Source of the DNA: Abelmoschus esculentus
Lineage: Eukaryota > Streptophyta > Magnoliopsida > Malvales > Malvaceae
Direction: 5' to 3'
Length of the DNA stretch: 64,000 nucleotides
Assembly (NCBI GenBank): GCA_035048815.1
Contig: JAUCBN010000017.1
Span: 6,382,936-6,446,935, forward strand
Part shown: one piece after another, positions 11,718 to 23,288 of the stretch
Layout of the letters: every line of letters begins with the position of its first letter
How positions within the stretch are numbered: the stretch's first letter is position 1
Made by a program: the position numbers and the translations under genes
Notes under the pieces: model-generated
Seen by the model: the letters and a program-made list of their open reading frames with translations, nothing else
What the model was told of the DNA's origin: nothing
Database searches by the model: none

Positions 11718-12900
11718 TGTTGACCTGGTAGTTTCTAGAAGATTCGAGAAGATTCTGGAAGTAGCTCGGTCAACACAATCTAAGAAAATCTTAAGGATAT
11801 CTTATTTTTAAATTTTAAACTCATGAATTATCTTTTATTTTATTTTAAATCATTTTGTTATTTTTAGGTTGTTAGTAGCCTATAAATACCCTTCATGGGT
11901 ATGACTTGAGATATCTATCATTAACTCTTGTTTGGTTTTTTTGTTATTCTATGAAATTTTTTTCTTTTCTTTCTATACTTTAAGTCTTTTTATATTTTGT
12001 AAAAATATGCTAAGTATGATAATTGATATCATTCTTAGCAAATTTCCTTTAAGTCGAAAGCTAACAATGAATCAGTTTCATGTATGAGAATTGAATAGTA
12101 CTTAATTCTTTTCGAGATACATTCTTTTATTAGTTTGGCAATCAACCTTACAAAATTAAAACATTTTCAACCAAAAAGAGCTCGTTGGTTTGGATATTGT
12201 TTTAATGTACAGTGGGAGAAAAGATCTACATGTGACAATTCGACTTTATGTGAATACACTTAGTGGCGGTCCGCTAAGAAAAAATGAGATCGGATTCGAT
12301 TCTTGACAAGACAATATAATTCGAGTTGGGCCTTTCTAGTGCTTAATCTGGTTTTTTTAACGTTAATAGTTATGGTTAATCCACTCAAGAATCATCTTTT
12401 AAAGATGTGCTTGGGAAGATCGATTACAAGAGAGAAAGACAAGTTACAATGGGTTGGGTCTTGTAGATTGTAACTGACATGAATCCCGAAGTAAAAATCT
12501 ATTTCAATGATCAATAAAATTGAAACAAAGCTAGATCGAAGTGATTTCTTCATTATCATTTTCAACTACTATCTCTTTTTCTCAATCTCAATTTTTTTCT
12601 TTTAATTTGTTTACTTTATGTTTTATTTTTATCACAATCTCATCAACCCTTTTTTATTTAATTGTTTGCAGCATCCTGGACAGTATCGACACAGATTTAT
12701 ATTAGAATTTCTAAATTTTTTATAGACCGATCTTCTTTACTATATTGTTTTTTTACTTATTTAATTTAAAGAGGATTATTTTATTTTGACGAGTAAAACG
12801 ACGTCTGTCACATATATCTTGATGTAGGCTAAATTTCAAAATATTTTAAATCTATATGTCATTTAGTGCATTGTATACAAATGATATCATATAAGCAGCA
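11718..12900 (+). mobile_element. Possible solo or decayed LTR
   Basis: Begins tgttgacctggtagtttctag, with an internal TATA-like ctataaatac near 11880, then T-rich sequence and a Gly/Arg-poor non-coding body. This looks like the U3-R start of a plant LTR, but I found no second copy, primer site or clear end. Confidence 0.25.
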
Positions 12901-13104
12901 TTATCATATCTTTACAAAATCCAGTTAATTTATTCTTGTCAACCTACTAATGTAGGTCAATATATACATAACAAAGGTAATGTAAAACATGTTTAGATAC
13001 TATGCCATCACTATAAGAATTTAGAGACAAAAGAAACATTACATTGGCTTGAAGTGTTATTTGTAAAACTATTTTTTTTTTCCAGATCTTTGAGTTTTGA
13101 ATCC

Positions 13105-15354
13105 TGTAACACTCAAAAATTGGGCCTAGAAGTTTAGAGGTCGGTTTAGAGGTCTTGTGGATCGGTTTTGTAGATTTAGCCTAGTTTGGGATTAAATACT
13201 TAAAAATTTGTTTTAAATGTTCCTTATGCATGATGATTGTTTAAAAATTTTATCTTATTATATAAGATGCACGGTGTTTGCTATATGGATTGAATTTGTA
13301 TTGTTTAATGCATGAGATTCTTTTATGATTTTATATGATGCTTAATGCATATTATGGAATATACACTCGTTATATTGTTATATATTTTTGATACTAATCA
13401 TAATTAAATTTGATGATTGTACTATGTGATATTTGAGCATATATTGTTGAGGTTTATTTTAGGGTACCCATTGCTCTAACTACTATTAGAAAATTATTTT
13501 ATATTGTACTTGAGTTACTTGGAACTTGCTTCACACTGGCCTCACAAGTTTTGTAAAATCTTTTGCATGTTAAAATTATTTTTTTATTTTATTGTGCTTG
13601 ATATGGGACCAAAAAGAAAGCTAAAACTTGGTAATAGAGGTGTTGCGGAGATCAGAAAGAGTAAACAGATTTGTGTTGTGGTGTTGTGATATCCGGTCTT
13701 GAGTTGATTGGGTCCTCGATCGTTTTTTTAGTGTAAAATGGTTTTGAATTAATTTAGTCTGAGAATTTATTGTATTGGTGAGTAGTAGGTGAATATATCA
13801 CCTATGGCGCCTTTGGGAGTTTCAAAGTGTTTTGTGTGAAAGGTGAATCGAATGTGATGGAAACGTTCGGGTTATGGTGTGGTTGTATACTCTTGAGTGC
13901 TAAGGTTCTATAGTTTGAAACGTTGAAGAGGTAGAAAGTGAAGTTTCGAAGTTGAGGATGTTGTTTGTGAGTATGGACAACAATCATTCATAGTATAAGG
14001 ACACTTATATGCATATACATTCGACATCTTAGGACATGCATACATTCTTGAGCATGATATTATATTGCATTTGCATTCACTTGCATAAGCATCTAGGGTG
14101 ACATATAGGACTCATGCATAAATTGTCCATATTTACAAACGTTTTCCTCTTGAAAATGGAAGTTGTGTTGAGGTCGGTTCTTTAGGGAAAAGTTATAGGT
14201 TTATAAAGGTGCTTGGAAGATACTCTTGTTGGATTTGAGACTATTATCTTGTGGTTCGAGTTACTATTGTAGTTGGGAAGTAATCTTAAATGATGATTGG
14301 TTAGTTGGTCTTGGAGTTATGGATGGTTGAGTGTCTTGAGAGTAATTTTGGTTGAAGGTGGTTATTAGTAAAAAGGAAGACTGACTTTTGCGAGTTTTTT
14401 TTTTTTTTGTGACGGACGTTAGGTTTCTAGTTAAGTTTTAGGTGTTCTATCGTTAATAGGCATGTAATCGGTATAAGTGAGCTATCCAGGTTTGGAAAGG
14501 TATGTTAAGGTATTGCGAAATGAATCTTTTGGGTTCCTAGTAAGGATATTGGTGTTGGTAGAATTTCTTATAACCGTGTTTAGAAGTTCTGTGATCGAGT
14601 AGTACTGTTTAAGGTTTTTTTTCGTGGAAGTTGTTATGTGTTGTTGTGGTAAGTTAGACTCGATGGAAAGTTTTGATTATTGCCTTGTATGTTGGAATAT
14701 GTTTAAGAAGTGTAAGCTTGTTAGTAGAAGTGGGAAATTGTTGTAGTTGTCGAGAGTTTTTTTTTCAACCTTGAGTAAGGAGAGTTTAAGCCATTGAAAA
14801 AAAATGATTTTGCTTTTGGCTTGAGGGTGTAATGAGTGTCGAGACAAACCATTATGTTTTTGTGTGTCGTTGTTTTGTGAATCGTTACAAATTGTGAAGA
14901 CATGTGGTGTAAGGATGAGACTGAATCTTGTCTTTATGAGATGTATGTTGAGATTTTTGTTTTGGTAAAAGAGGTCCTTTGTGGTAAGATCCTCGTATGG
15001 GTCGGAGTGTTTTAAGTGGTATCTTGGTATTTGAAAAGTAACGTGGGAGTGAGGAAATTGTGAAGAACGGTCTCCTTATCTCTTTCCACGGTAAAAATTT
15101 CGAGAACGAAATTTTTTAAGTGGGGAAAAGTTGTAACACCCTAAAATGGGGCCTAGAAGTTTAGAGGTTAGTTTAGAAGTCTAGTAGACCGGTTTTGTCG
15201 GTTTAGTCTAGTTCGGGATTAAATACTTAAAAATTAGTTTTAAATCAAAATAAATTGTGGGAAAATATTCTAAAATTCTTAATTGACTTATATTTGACTT
15301 AGGCAAACTCAATTTTGAAAATTGATCCTTGAATCCCTAAGATTTTGAAATTAG
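13105..15354 (+). mobile_element. Ty3/gypsy remnant with two partial LTRs
   Basis: The 5' copy starts tgtaacactc at 13105 and the 3' copy tgtaacaccc at 15132. They align for about 110 bases (shared cctagaagtttagaggt and gggattaaatacttaaaaa) and then diverge near 13219 and 15244, so at least one has lost its end. A purine tract (aagtggggaaaag, ending 15130) precedes the second copy, with tcgagaacgaaatttttt before it, the standard end of the internal region in many plant gypsy elements. No pol frame survives in the roughly 1.9 kb between them. The 3' copy is cut off by the next element near 15355. Confidence 0.65.
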
Positions 15355-15613
15355 TGACTGTAGCGTGTAGAAAGAGTGCACAATTTGTGTAAGTGTACAC
15401 TTTGCAAGTAATAAAGTGATGGGTATAGAGTATCGTATCCATAGAGATTGATATACTTAATTTGTTTCCTTTTCTCTTCTCGCTCTACAAAAGAAATAAA
15501 ATAATAAACAAGTCCCAAAAGTGTTTTTAGAGTCAATCTTATAGCAAGCTTCTAAGTCTTTGTCCTTAAGCATCCTAAAGTTAAGCCTTCTAAACAAGAC
15601 CTAGTCATGGTAA

Positions 15614-16080
15614 GGAGAAAGATTTCTATAGCCTAAAGAGAATAAACTAATGCAATACCGATGTAGAGCAGTGCAAAAGTATGGACAATATTTCAAGTAA
15701 GGTGGTAGACTAAAAAAATTTCAAAATAAACTTAAGTTACTTCCTTTCATAGTAGGACTGCGGCAGTGAACTGCCTCGGTAGTGAATCTATACCCCTATA
15801 CTCGGACTGAGCATTGCCCTCAATGCTTATACTCATAGCAAATAGCAGGAGAAAGATTTCTATAGCCTAAAGAGAATAAACTAAGGCAATATTGATGTAG
15901 AATAGTGTAAAGTATGGACAGTATTTCAAGTAAGGTGGTAAACTAAAAAAATTTCAAAATAAACTTAAGTTACTTCCTTTCATAGCAGGACTGCGACAAT
16001 GAATTGCCTCAGTAGTGAATCTACACCTCAAACTCAGACTGAGCATTACCCTCAATGCTTATACTCATAGCAAATAGCAA
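15614..16080. repeat. 234-bp tandem duplication in the Athila-like element
   Basis: 15614-15847 and 15848-16080 start alike (ggagaaagatttctatagcc) and end alike (ctcatagcaaatagca). They differ at scattered positions, so the duplication is not recent. It lies in the non-coding 3' part of the element. Confidence 0.85.
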
Positions 16081-16199
16081 GAAACAACAATTAGAATTAA
16101 CAAGGGCAGAAAAATAAAAGCAGTAAAGAGGTATAAAAAGGATTAAAAATCCTCCGAAGAACTACCGCGAATTATCAATTTTCTTGGCTTTGCTGCTAA

Positions 16200-17700
16200 C
16201 AATTTTGTTTATGTTCCTTGTGCTGGTGATTGTTGAGCTTTTGCTGTTATGGATGGTTGGACTCTGGTGGGTGGTGTCCTGTGTAATGGGGCAGAGACTT
16301 CTCCTTCTTCTTCAACAATTTCTTCAGTGGGCATTATATCTGTCTTGCCTTCATATTCAACATCTATTGCCTTTGCCCCGACATGCTGAGTTCTTGGCAA
16401 GGCGGTTGGGTGGTACTGTTGCATATAAGAGTCTATTTCTGCCGAGAGACTCCTCATGATGATAGGAGAGCCTGGTGGATTGCTGAAGACTGCTCTCCGC
16501 TTGGATGGTCTTTGACTAGTTAATGATGCCGCGACGGGCTTTTGTGGCTGAGGTGGGCCAGCTGCATGGAATGGTTGTGATGGTCTAGCATAAAATGTCT
16601 ACGATCCTCCTGGAGCCAGAGTTGTTTCGGTGTATGGTGCAACTGTAATAAATATATTGGGAGGGAATTCTGGGAACTGTACCCCTTGATTTGGAAAATT
16701 GGTGATCATCATCTGGGCTAATGTAGTGTTGAAATCCCTCTGGTACTCCATGTATCGATGTTGTCTTATATCCATGGCTGTCATCTTCTAGAGTATTTCT
16801 TGGTAAGGATCTGTTGTGGCAGTGTTGTATGAAGCAACAGGCATGTCCGCCGTGTACTGGGTCCTGACAGTTGTATCAACAGTGCATGGTTATAGAGTTG
16901 CTTGGACTGGTTCTGTATGGGTTATTTGTATGACTTTGTGGCAGAACTCCCTTCTCCAATCACGCCTTTGGGAAGTAAATTCATTCGTATCCGCAACTAG
17001 TACACCCATGACAGTGCAAATACCTGTGATTAAACATGGAAAGTACAAGGGCCCCTTGTCCTTTCGACCACAATCGTAAATTACCTATAGGATCAACTCT
17101 TCCACTTTGATGTTTCTTTTGTTGATAATAGATTGGAAGAGAACCAATCTCCTTCTGTCGATTGTGCTATTATAGGACGTTGGGATGATGCGTCATTTTA
17201 CGAATGTGGTCCACAACTTAGCCTCGGGCCTTAGGTTTTATCTTACCACGGAGCCTCTGTGGGATCCGATTTCTCAATTGGTGTTATCATAATAGAGAAC
17301 GTCTTTGATCAGGTCGTAGTCCTCGTTGTTGATGTCCTCCATAACGTTAATGATCATCACGAGTGGGGTGGAGGCCATAGAACAAGTTGATGGTATCGGC
17401 ATCAAGTCTAACCGATTGGCCTCGGCAGTGGACAAACAGTGAGTCTTTGCTCGTCCCATGCGCGTAAAGTTCTCGCACCATCGTTGCATTGGCCTAGACA
17501 GGTTGCAAGCAAAAGATTTGTCATTCTTGATATTTTTTTTATTGAACAAATAGTGTTCGATTCCATAGTTCTCATCTGAATGCTGGAATCCCTGTTTTTC
17601 TCATAATTGCCTTGTAATAAAGGATCTGTTGAAGCGTTCTTCAACGGCAGCGAATGCGAATCTGTTGTAAGCTGTCATAGAGAATTTGTGAAAGTTGTTG
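16200..17700 (-). pseudogene. Athila env-like ORF remnant
   Basis: Several short - strand frames join loosely by frameshifts and stops. They contain YLFNKK-like and RWCENFTRMGR (about 17430-17480) and FPCLITGIC (about 17020-17050), matching in kind the third ORF of Athila elements (the plant-transposon-protein domain). A Pro/Gln-rich tail follows at 16209-16457. The product in intact elements has no proven function; no intact reading frame exists here. Confidence 0.5.
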
Positions 17701-18109
17701 AGAGATCTTATTAGAGAGATACGCAAATAATTCTAAAAAAATCAAGAATGTAAGAGTGAATAGTTCAAAGGGAGAATGTGTTTATAAAGACCTCGGCCTT
17801 GTATTGCCGTGTTGAACTCATTAACCTAACTAGTTGTTTTTTAGCTGTTGACATTTACTGCCACGGCTGAAATTACGCTAGACTAGCTGTCATGTTGTTC
17901 TGCCCGTTGGTAATTGTTGCGACCCTGACATTGTGCACTACTGCGGCAACGGATTTGCTGTTATGAACAACTTTACCTTTATTCTTTATTCTTGTCCTAA
18001 AAATAAACACCAACAATAAAAGATTAAAAAGAAACAAACATAAAAAATTAATTCTAATCTAAAACTAATCCTAAAAGTACAATAATATAAAGATAAGATG
18101 ATGAAATTA

Positions 18110-18885
18110 TGTCACGTGAGGAGTGCATGCAAGTGCATCTCCTAAGGTGATTGTGTCCATAGTCCATATCATGTAGGTCAGAGTAGTGCTTTAAATGTTG
18201 GTCATTCACTTTGAGCTCATGCACATCCCTTTATGATTTGATCGTTACTGCACCATGTGGGTAAGCCTGAACAACTTCAAATGGGCCTGACCATCTGGAT
18301 CTGAGTTTGTTTGGGAATAGTTTGAGCCTGGAATTGAAAAGGAGGACTTACTTCCCCGACAAAAATTGCCTCGACAGTAGCTTACGGTTATACCATCGTT
18401 TAGTCATTTCTTTGTAGATTTTGGCATTTTCATAGGTTGTTGCTCGAAATTCTTCTATCTTATTGAGATCTACTAGTCTTTTTTGGCCAACTTTCTTCCA
18501 TTTCATGTTCAAATTTTTTATTGCCCAATAGGTTTTGTGCTCAATTTCTACGGGCAAATGACATGTTTTTCCAAATACAAGCCTGTATAGAGATGTTCCC
18601 AATGGGGTCTTGTAGGTTGTCCTATATGACCATAGGACATCGTCGAGACGATGAGACTAATCCTTTCGAGATGAATTTACCACCTTTTCAAGGATTTGCT
18701 TTAATTCCCTGTTTGATATTTTAGCCTGCCCATTTGTCTGTGGGTGATAGGTCGTAGCAATTCTGTGTGTGACGCCTAATTTCTTCAGGACCGCGACAAT
18801 GAGTTTATTATCGAAGTATTTACCTTTATCACTAATTATTTCTCTAGGGACTCCAAATCTGGTAATAAGTCTAATGAGGAGTGAG
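18110..18885 (-). pseudogene. Athila integrase, C-terminal half, broken
   Basis: Starting at 18885 on the - strand the frame reads ITRFGVPREIISDKGK, then THRIATTYHPQTNGQA (the integrase core with its second catalytic Asp), down to a TAG stop at 18657-18659. It resumes with LYRLVFGKTCHLPVE and ends at a stop near 18350. A frame change leads on to FNSRLKLFPNKLRSRWSGPF (18340-18270), the C-terminal domain. There is one nonsense and at least one frameshift mutation, and the first catalytic Asp is missing because the element is truncated on that side. Confidence 0.75.
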
Positions 18886-18890
18886 AAATA

Positions 18891-19386
18891 ATTAACAACA
18901 GAAAAAAATGGATTTTCTCCCTACCACTTACATTTAAAAACTTTAAAAAAGTGTCACACAAAAAAGAAAGGATGACGAATCAACAACTTAAACTGGTAAG
19001 ATATTAAAGAGTGACATCAAGATTTATTGTAAAAAAATGAGAAGGGGTGAATATAATACTAGAACATGTACGTGAAATTGAAAGATTGGTGACAACTGAC
19101 AATATCAACATATTGAAATCACTACAACAACCATCCAAACTACAAGAACTATCTCAACTTTTGCAAAAGATCCTAAAATTTTAAAATTGACAGTAAACTT
19201 ATCAAATACGTAAATATATTTTTATTATAATTTTTTTAATCAAAACTACCATTGGGCTTACCATTTGTTAGGCAGATTAGAAAAGTTAGAATTACCTATA
19301 ATATAAATTAAGGTAGAACTATCCCAATTATAAAATCATATTAGAACCACTCTAAAAGACATTTTAATCTTCACAAGTACATACTA
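18891..19386. other. Gene-free AT-rich spacer
   Basis: Lies between the Athila-like remnant and the split MITE. No frame, repeat or signal that I can support. Confidence 0.4.
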
Positions 19387-19570
19387 TATGAACAAAAATC
19401 TTTTACCTCCTTTCTATGTTTCTCTTTATGCCTCTTTTGAAAATTTACTAAAAAGTTGAATTTTGTACTCTAACCCTTATTTTCTATATCCTAAACCCTA
19501 TACCCAAAAAAATAAATCTACCCCTAATTCCCTAAACCCTAACCAAAACCCCTAAACTAAAATCCTACGC
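19387..19570 (-). repeat. MITE family C, copy 1, left part (3' end)
   Basis: Its reverse complement matches the second half of the copy at 58133-58398: ggaattaggggta, then agggtttaggatatagaaaat, ending gaggtaaaagatttttgttcata. The rest of this copy is at 26328-26410, beyond the Tat element. The two parts total 267 bp against 266 bp for the 58-kb copy. Confidence 0.8.
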
Positions 19571-20387
19571 TGTCAACACGATATAATAATATATTAAATA
19601 AATAAATATTAATTAATAATAATAATATAATATAATATAAAAAAATGAAAAAATGAAAAATCTGAAAAAACAAAAACAGGGTAGTGTTTGAGTGGGTTGT
19701 TCGGCCGGATTCTTAGGGATTTAGGGGAGTGTTTTTCGGTTGAGGTTCAAGGAGATAAGATAGAGTTTGAGTTCAATTAGGCTTTCAAGTTTGAATCCCC
19801 TTAAAAGGGATTCAACTGGATGGAGAAGTGGGCAGAGTTTTCGGGAGCAATTTGGAGGAAAAACCAATTGAAATTGAAGGATTTCTGGTGTTTGTTTCGG
19901 CTGGAATTTGAGGGTCAATCGGCAAGGAAGAATTGAAGCAAGAATCAGTCTGAGGTATGGATTTCATTTTGATGTCTTCAAGCCCCTCCTTTGTTTCGGT
20001 TTGATTTAGTGTCTTAAATCTTGGTTCTAGTTTGTTTTTTAGATGGTGGCCGATTAGTGTAGGGTTCATTTTGATCATTTTTAGGTGTTAAAACTTGAAT
20101 TTTAGGGGTTTTCGGACGGTTTTAGGTGTTTCTAGGGCTTTCGGTGACATCACCGGAGTCGGAAATGGTGGCCGACGGTGTCTGGGCGACAGCCGGCGTG
20201 TTTCGCGGTGGTCGGCGAATACGCCGGAGCGGCGCGGGACGGCGGCGGAGTGGATCTGAGGGCGGAGCAGGCGGCGGCTTCATACCCTGTTCTTGGTGTT
20301 CTTCATGTTCTTCCAAGAACATGAAGAACACCCTTAACAAGGCCTTGTTTTGATCCATTCAGTTCATATTTTTTGGGTATTTGGTGT
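19571..20387 (+). repeat. 5' LTR of the Tat element, truncated
   Basis: Aligns with 23289-24102 with few differences, then breaks at ggtatttggtgt, where internal sequence begins. The LTR part corresponding to 24103-26327 has been deleted together with the start of the internal region. It contains a GC-rich block (20150-20280) and an 18-bp-arm palindrome. Confidence 0.9.
20295..20332. repeat. Perfect 18-bp-arm palindrome in the 5' LTR
   Basis: Arms 20295-20312 (ggtgttcttcatgttctt) and 20315-20332 are exact inverted copies around CC. The same structure is at 24010-24047 in the 3' LTR. The related solo LTR has a palindrome of different sequence at the matching place (40170-40213). Confidence 0.9.
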
Positions 20388-20508
20388 GAAGACAAATTCT
20401 TCTTTAATGGCAAACATTTTTCTTTTCTTTCATTCGCTTCATTCATTCCTCCTTATTCATCTATTATTCCCATCTAACTATACAAATTCTTCTTTGCAGG
20501 TTTTCGAA

Positions 20509-20824
20509 CAATGATCACACGTATGATTCCGGGCCTAAACCCGGAATAGATTTAAAAAGGATCTCTTGTCTAACGGAAATCAATGAGTGTGAAGACAATG
20601 CAAACTACGAGATTCCTGAAGAATTGTTAAGGTTGGTGGAGCAGGAGGATAAGCAAATCATGCCCCTCAAAGAAGAGATAGAAACTCTGAATCTGGGCAC
20701 AGAAGAAGAGAAAAAGGAAGTTATGATCGGAGCAGCATTCCCGCTAGGGGCAAAACAGAAGTTGATAGACTTATTGCGAGAGTTCAAGGATGTCTTCGCA
20801 TGGTCCTATCAAGATATGTTGGGA
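20509..20824 (+). pseudogene. Tat pol fragment before the RT domain
   Basis: An open frame runs up to DVFAWSYQDM at about 20790-20818, the segment just before RT in Tat polyproteins, preceded by acidic residues (EEIETLNLGTEEEKK). It ends at a deletion junction near 20820, where the frame jumps into the region after RT. A good 3' splice-site string (ttcttctttgcag, ending about 20499) lies upstream. Ogre/Tat elements are known to have an intron between protease and RT, so this may be its acceptor. Confidence 0.7.
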
Positions 20825-21501
20825 GACCATTAATTCTTTACCTGATAATGTTCGAGAATTCCATGGGATGCGTACTGGGGCAACATGATGATAGTGGGAA
20901 GAAGGAAAGAGCAATTTACTACCTAAGTAAGAAATTCATCGAATGCGAGGTACGGTACCCATTTATCCAAAAGATGTGTTGTGCACTCGTTTGGGTTACT
21001 CGTCGGCTCAGGAAATATTTGCTATACCACACCACGTGGTTGATCTCGAAACTCGACCCTTTGAAGTTTCTAATGGAAGCACCCGCGTTGACTGAGAGGT
21101 TAGCCCGATGGCAAATGTTGTTGTCCGAATTTGACATAGTATATGTTAGCCAGAAAGCAATCAAGGGAAGTGCCATAGCCGACTTTCTTGCGAGTAGAGC
21201 CTCGGATGATTATGATCCTCTAAGCTTCGATTTTCCGGACGAGGATGTGATGACTATTTCTGTCGAAGAAAACAAAGAAACAGAAAAATGGAAATTATAT
21301 TTCGATGGGGCAGTCAATGCCCTCGGAAGGGGAATCGGAGCTGTGCTGATATCTCTAGATGGTGTACATTACCCACTCACGAGCAAGTTAGAATTCTTGT
21401 GCACTAATAATATGGCTGAATACGAAGCATGTGTCATAGGATTGAAGACTGCCATAGAACGAAAAATAAAAGCCTTGAAGGTATACGGGATTCAGCTTTA
21501 G
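20800..21501 (+). pseudogene. Tat RNase H and second RNase H (aRNH) domains
   Basis: The frame reads GRPLILYLIMFENSMGCVLG, then the RNase H of the RT unit (YYLSKKFIECE, YLLYHTTW), a linker ending IADFLAS, and a second RNase H with YFDGA and NNMAEYEA (about 21300-21435). That second domain is the archaeal-type RNase H found in Tat-lineage gypsy elements. The RT catalytic core expected before it is absent. A one-base loss in the G run near 21487-21490 puts the last part (DSALVIYQL) in another frame, right at the third acidic residue of the domain. Confidence 0.85.
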
Positions 21502-22946
21502 TTATTTATCAACTACGTGGAGAATGGGAAACCAAAGACACGAAGTTGATAGAATATCGAAAGTTGATACTAGAATTAATTGAAGAATTTGACAAGATAA
21601 CATTCGTTTACCTTCCTAGAGAAGACAACCAAATGGCAGATGCTTTAGCTACACTGGCCTCAGTTTTCCAAGCAAACAGACCGAAGGACATGATGTTAAT
21701 CCGGATGCAGAGCTATGAAACATATGCTCATTGCGGCAACTTGGAGGAAAAGGATGGTAATCTTTGGTATTTTGACATTCTGCAATACGTCAAGTTCCAA
21801 GCTTACCCATCTGGAGCTAACGACGTTGAGAAGAGAACAATCAGAAGAATGGTTGTTGCATACGTACTAGATGGTGACGTCTTGTACAGAAAGAGCAGAG
21901 ATCAAGTATTGTTAAGATGTCTCAATGCCAGTGAGGCAAGAAGTATCTTGGAAGAGGTGCATGACGGAATTTGTGGAACGCATGCCAATGGTCTCTCGAT
22001 GGCACGGAAAATAATGAGATACGGATATTACTGGTCCACTATGGAGGAGGATTGCATAGAATATGCCAAAAAGTGTCACAAATGTCAGATCTATGCAGAT
22101 AAAATTAACTCTCCGCCAGTGCCTTTACATATAATGAATTCGCCTTGGCTTTTTGCTGTTTGGGGATTAGATGTAATTGGGCAAATTCACCCCAAGGCCT
22201 CAAATGGGCATCGCTTTATATTAGTGGTCATCGATTACTTCACTAAATGGATAGAAGTTGTCTCCTATGCTAACATCACAAGAACAACAATTTGCAAGTT
22301 CTTGAAGAAAGAGATTATTTGTCGGTATGGTCTACCAGAGCGAATCGTCACGGATAATGCTACCAATTTCAACAATAGATTGATAGCAGAAACCTGTGAG
22401 CAGTTTAAAATAATTCATCACAACTCAGTAGCATACCGGCCAAAGATGAATGGAGCCGTTGAGGCAGCAAACAAGAACATTAAGAGGATCATATCCAAGA
22501 TGACTGAAACTTACAAAGATTGGCATGAAAGGCTTCCTTTTGCCTTATTTGCATATCGGACCTCGATCAGAACATCTACCGGGGCAACACCATACTCCCT
22601 AGTATACGGTACTGAGGCCGTATTACCTCTTGAAGTTGAAATCCCATCTCTTCGGGTATTATCAGAGGTAAAGCTAAGTTATGCAGAGTGGATACAGATT
22701 CGTTTGGATCAGTTGAATCTATTCGAGCATTCGGAGAATAGAACCTGCATATCCATTCGTGCATACGGAGAATGGAACCTTTTTTTGAAGCTGCTTATCT
22801 ATTCGAGCATTCGGAGAATAGAACCTGCATATCCATTCGTGCATACGGAGAATGAAACCCTTTTTGAAGCTGCTTATCTATTCGAGCATTCGGAGAATAG
22901 AACTTGCATATCCATTCGTGCATACGGAGAATGGAACCCTTTTTGA
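21429..22946 (+). pseudogene. Tat integrase running into the 79-bp repeats
   Basis: The frame is open for 505 codons, but the first 19 or so are out of phase with the RNase H. It has a zinc-binding HHCC region (DGICGTHANG to KKCHKCQ, about 21960-22090) and a DDE core with GLDVIG (about 22164), VTDNATNF (about 22350) and the Glu in GAVEAANK (about 22453). Core residues look intact. The C-terminal domain is lost: after IRLDQLN (about 22715) the frame enters the tandem repeats and encodes repeat residues (IEPAYPF, ENRTCISIRA) until a stop. This chimeric end is a deletion product, not a real domain. Confidence 0.85.
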
Positions 22947-23102
22947 ACCTACTTATCTATTCGAGCATTCGGAGAATAGAACCTGCATATCCATTCGTGC
23001 ATACGGAGAATGGAACCCTTTTTGAACCTGCTTATCTATTCGAGCACTCGGAGAATAGAGCTTGCATATCCATTCGTGCATACGGAGAATGGAACCCTTT
23101 TT
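22714..23102 (+). repeat. Five-copy 79-bp tandem array in the Tat 3' region
   Basis: attcgagc starts at 22721, 22801, 22880, 22959 and 23038, giving periods of 80, 79, 79 and 79. Units are very alike, with a fixed order of half-units (tcggagaatagaac, then atacggagaatggaac). Being 79 bp, the unit rotates the reading frame. Confidence 0.95.
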
Positions 23103-23184
23103 GATGTTAAATCCTACGGGTCATCAGTAAGTCCTCCGGGCATGATGTTAAACCCTTCGGGTCATCAGTAAGTCCTCCGGGCAT
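23103..23184 (+). repeat. Two copies of a 41-bp repeat next to the 79-bp array
   Basis: Units start gatgttaaa at 23103 and 23144, with a third partial start at 23185. Each contains gggtcatcagtaagtcctcc. It is a second, unrelated tandem repeat in the same 3' untranslated part of the element. Confidence 0.9.
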
Positions 23185-23275
23185 GATGTTAAGTTTGAAG
23201 AATTTCTTCAAGCTTCAGCTTTTTAGAATTCGTGTTTCTCAATCTTTGACCATCTCCTGCTCCGCAGCATCGAGC

Positions 23276-23288
23276 AAAGAGGGGCAGC
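23276..23288 (+). other. Polypurine tract of the Tat element
   Basis: aaagaggggcagc lies directly before the 3' LTR start (TGTCAACACG). This is the expected position of the plus-strand primer for reverse transcription. Confidence 0.75.

Larger units (their letters stand above)
15355..18890 (-). mobile_element. Decayed Athila-like gypsy element (3' half)
   Basis: Read on the - strand from 18890 downwards, the order is integrase core and C-terminus, a spacer, an env-like ORF remnant, then non-coding DNA with an internal duplication. That order, and the FGKTCHLPVEIEHK integrase motif, identify the Athila lineage. The gag, protease and RT half is missing, and no LTR pair can be set. It abuts the gypsy remnant on the left. 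Confidence 0.7.

Noticed and set aside
20122..20358. Pro/Arg-rich - strand frame of 78 codons, also at 23837-24073
   Set aside because: Both lie in the GC-rich block of the two Tat LTRs; the conservation is that of the LTR. The solo LTR does not keep the frame.
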